Assembly: GCF_009720365.1 (NCBI RefSeq)
Contig: NZ_ML769316.1
Coordinates: 1-64,000, forward strand
Length of the DNA: 64,000 bases
Direction: 5' to 3'
DNA from: Catellatospora paridis
GTDB taxonomy: Bacteria; Actinomycetota; Actinomycetes; Mycobacteriales; Micromonosporaceae
Of this stretch, positions 62,517 to 64,000 are shown piece after piece. Every line of letters begins with the position of its first letter. The stretch's first letter is position 1. The translations under genes were made by a program, and so were the position numbers. The notes beneath the pieces were generated by a model. That model saw only the letters and a program-made list of their open reading frames with translations. It did not search any database and was not told the DNA's origin.

Positions 62517-63213
62517 GGCCACCGAATTTGCTCGTGTCGCAGGCCAGCTGCCAAAACCCCGCTCTAACGGTCTTGGCAGTGGTAAGTGTGCCCGTGTATC
62601 CGGTGCGCGACGCGACCGGGGGTGCCGGCTCTGACACCGGCGATCTCGGCTGGGCCGCCGGCGCGGCGTAGCGTGGCGGCGTAGCGTGGCGTACCGCCAG
62701 GATCAATGGTCGATGCCACGGCTCAGGCTGCGGCGCGCCGCCCAGAACCCGACGTGGGACCGCGGGTGATGCGTCATTTGGTTGCCCCAGCGCCGTTATT
62801 CGGGCCTCGGCGCCCCAACGGTCCCCGCCGCGCCACAGCGCGTACGCGAAGCTCGAGTGGGCCTGCACCCAGCCGCGCATCCGACGGCAGTCCTGGGTGC
62901 CCAACCGACCGGGCACGGCGTCCTTGACATCCTGGAGGACCGCACGAGCCTCGACGCCATCTCGAGCGATCCGAGCACCGTCGGCCAACATCATGGCCAG
63001 GTCAGGCAGATACGGCATACACCCTCCAGCGATACCAGCACACCTGGCCCCTTGGAACCGATCAGCGGTCAGCCCGCCGTAGCCTCCGCCTGCCCGGCCG
63101 AACCATGGTGCGCCGATTTCCGCATTTCCGGACATGCATGCGTTCGCCCTCGCCATTGCGACCCGATCCCTCAAACGGTGGGTGCCCTGTCCGGCGCCTG
63201 CATCACCTGGGCT
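62517..63213. other. About 700 bases without a supported gene
   Basis: A minus-strand frame of 262 codons (62488-63276) covers the gap. It has some protein-like runs (MPYLPDLAMMLADGARIARD, WVQAHSSFAYALWRGG) but no recognised family, and its 3' part is antisense to the caspase gene. A short degraded gene is possible. Confidence 0.35.
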
Positions 63214-63325
63214 ACTTGACCCACGGTCAGGATGCGCTTCCTGCCGAGCGCACTTAACCAACTGGTCCCCGGGCAAGCAAAGAAGGCCGATCCCATGATC
63301 GGGAACAGCCTTCTGACCTGCATAT
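63214..63325 (-). repeat. tRNA-Pro downstream flank, partner at 51465-51563
   Basis: This holds the shared ACTTGACCCACGGTCA, CCAACTGGTCCC and hairpin. It adjoins the intact tRNA. Confidence 0.65.
63282..63313 (-). terminator. tRNA-Pro terminator
   Basis: On the minus strand GAAGGC and GCCTTC close a stem with an inner CCC/GGG pair and are followed by TTTGC. It lies 21 bases past the tRNA 3' end. Confidence 0.65.
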
Positions 63326-63330
63326 TTACC

Positions 63331-63375
63331 CTGTCGGGCTGGCCGGATTCGAACCGACGACCCCCTGACCCCCAG
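63331..63375 (-). repeat. att core in the intact tRNA-Pro (attachment site 3)
   Basis: This 45-base segment, identical to 50269-50313, covers the 3' half of the tRNA plus three bases. Integration here keeps the tRNA whole. Confidence 0.85.
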
Positions 63376-63407
63376 TCAGGTGCGCTACCAAGCTGCGCTA
63401 CAGCCCG
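63334..63407 (-). tRNA. tRNA-Pro (anticodon GGG)
   Basis: 74 nt. The acceptor CGGGCTG pairs with CAGCCCG (discriminator A). The D arm contains AGCTTGGTAGCGC. The anticodon stem CCTGA/TCAGG encloses CTGGGGG, giving anticodon GGG. The T arm GTCGG/CCGGC encloses TTCGAAT. CCA is not encoded. It reads CCC codons. Confidence 0.95.
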
Positions 63408-63768
63408 TTGCCGTGTTGATCTCTCACCGCGGCAGCCCGTACAGCGTAGCGCACTCAACGCAGAGGTGCGCGCAGGGCCCCCATGTCCGATTTCAGCCGC
63501 TTCTAGGGGGTGATTTAGGGCGCTATGCCCAGCCCATCCTAGGAACCTGGCTCACCGACCGCCGGCCCTGGGCCGACAGCGCACGCCATCGCATCGGAGC
63601 GCACTGTCGGAGTACACGGTCGGATTGCTTCAATTTTCATGATCGGCGCTGTTCGGCGCTGTTCAGCGCCGTTCGGCGTCTGTTCAGGGAGCGGCCGTGC
63701 TCCCATTTCTGCTCCCCGCATCCCCGCGTGCCCCCGCGTCGGTCGGACACGGCCACTCTGGTCGGTAA

Positions 63769-63810
63769 CGAAGTGTGGCCGGAGCCCAAGCGGGTTCCGG
63801 CCACACTTCG
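63769..63810. terminator. Perfect 15-bp hairpin beyond the integrase
   Basis: CGAAGTGTGGCCGGA (63769-63783) pairs perfectly with TCCGGCCACACTTCG (63796-63810), extended by CCC/GGG in the loop. It lies 16 bases past the integrase stop. Confidence 0.8.
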
Positions 63811-63825
63811 GGCAGCGGTGTTCTG

Positions 63826-64000
63826 TCAAGCGGCTCTACGCGGGCAGCGCGGTTGCCGTTCGGCTGCCGCATGGATGGCCAGGGCGAAGGCGGGTCCGTC
63901 GTTGGACTCCCAGCGGCGCTGCAGCCCGTCGATGATCGCTTGTTCCATCGCGGGGGTGACGTGGCTGTAGATCCCACGGACACCTTCGAGCCGGTGGCCC
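63826..64000 (-). CDS. Integrase (tyrosine recombinase), C-terminal part, cut by the window edge
   Basis: The minus frame is open from the right edge to TGA at 63826-63828 (57 residues). GHRLEGVRGIYSHVTPAMEQ includes the catalytic Tyr in GIYSHVTPAM, and AIIDGLQRRWESN follows. This is the usual end of phage/ICE-type integrases of actinobacteria. It lies on the 5' side of the tRNA-Pro, so it need not belong to the island at 47-63 kb. Confidence 0.8.
   Translation of the reverse strand, partial: GHRLEGVRGIYSHVTPAMEQAIIDGLQRRWESNDGPAFALAIHAAAERQPRCPRRAA

Noticed and set aside
62488..63276. 262-codon minus-strand frame between the caspase gene and the tRNA
   Set aside because: Some stretches look protein-like, but there is no known domain and its end is antisense to the WD40 part. 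Noted only in the gap entry.
63610..63690. GTTCGGCGCTGTTCAGCGCC repeats considered as an att or operator array
   Set aside because: Short, imperfect and few; no adjacent gene makes use of them evident.

Overview
The window is high-GC DNA with frequent GTG starts, clear GGAGG-type ribosome binding sites, and at least three start codons that sit where the transcript would begin (leaderless). It carries SigF/SigB-type sigma factors, GAF-ANTAR proteins, an EACC1-caspase pair, HTTM/DUF5819 proteins and a tRNA-Pro(GGG) without an encoded CCA. Together these point to a filamentous actinobacterium. A Micromonosporaceae-like host is my inference, not something the sequence proves. Much of the window looks accessory: remnant integrases, broken gene copies, repeats and small regulator/target pairs are common.

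Layout. 0-7.4 kb: the end of a glycoside hydrolase; a short MerR-like gene present as two copies about 3 kb apart, the second broken by a 59-bp tandem duplication; between them an HxlR regulator divergent from a DsbA-like oxidoreductase and an isochorismatase-like hydrolase; then an MFS exporter divergent from a DUF5937/ArsR regulator over a perfect operator. 7.4-14.5 kb: a lower-GC biosynthetic island with a Cys-tailed small protein, an APH-like kinase, a HopA1-LanC fusion, a glycosyltransferase and a methyltransferase. This is best read as a class V lanthipeptide-type RiPP cluster. 15-29 kb: SPFH and DoxX proteins, two paralogous stress sigma factors (one with an intact hlyIII after it, one with a gutted copy), a secreted propeller protein, an HTTM/DUF5819 pair, an ice-binding-like protein with about 29 TTAG repeats, and a carbonic anhydrase. 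29-40 kb: two GAF-ANTAR proteins, a Ser/Thr kinase operon with a CBM2-like outer domain, a metallothionein-like protein, a MerR/SDR pair, and a convergent response regulator and histidine kinase. 40-46.7 kb: a frameshifted epoxide hydrolase, MarR with an FMN reductase-GNAT fusion, and an ABC exporter.

47-63.4 kb: a tandem genomic island. The intact tRNA-Pro at 63.3 kb (minus strand) has two further copies of its 3' half at 47.1 and 50.3 kb, as expected for att sites left by elements integrated at the tRNA 3' end. Inside lie a 2H phosphoesterase, an SDR with a TetR regulator and two palindromic operators, methyltransferases, a nitrilase-like hydrolase, a HIT protein, a chitosanase, a secreted-peptide/sigma/anti-sigma operon, and an EACC1 plus caspase-WD40 pair typical of bacterial conflict systems. 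Another integrase begins at the right edge.

The two most interesting systems are the lanthipeptide-type cluster at 8.1-14.5 kb and the EACC1-caspase-WD40 pair at 60.2-62.5 kb. All functions are inferred from sequence motifs; no database search was possible.
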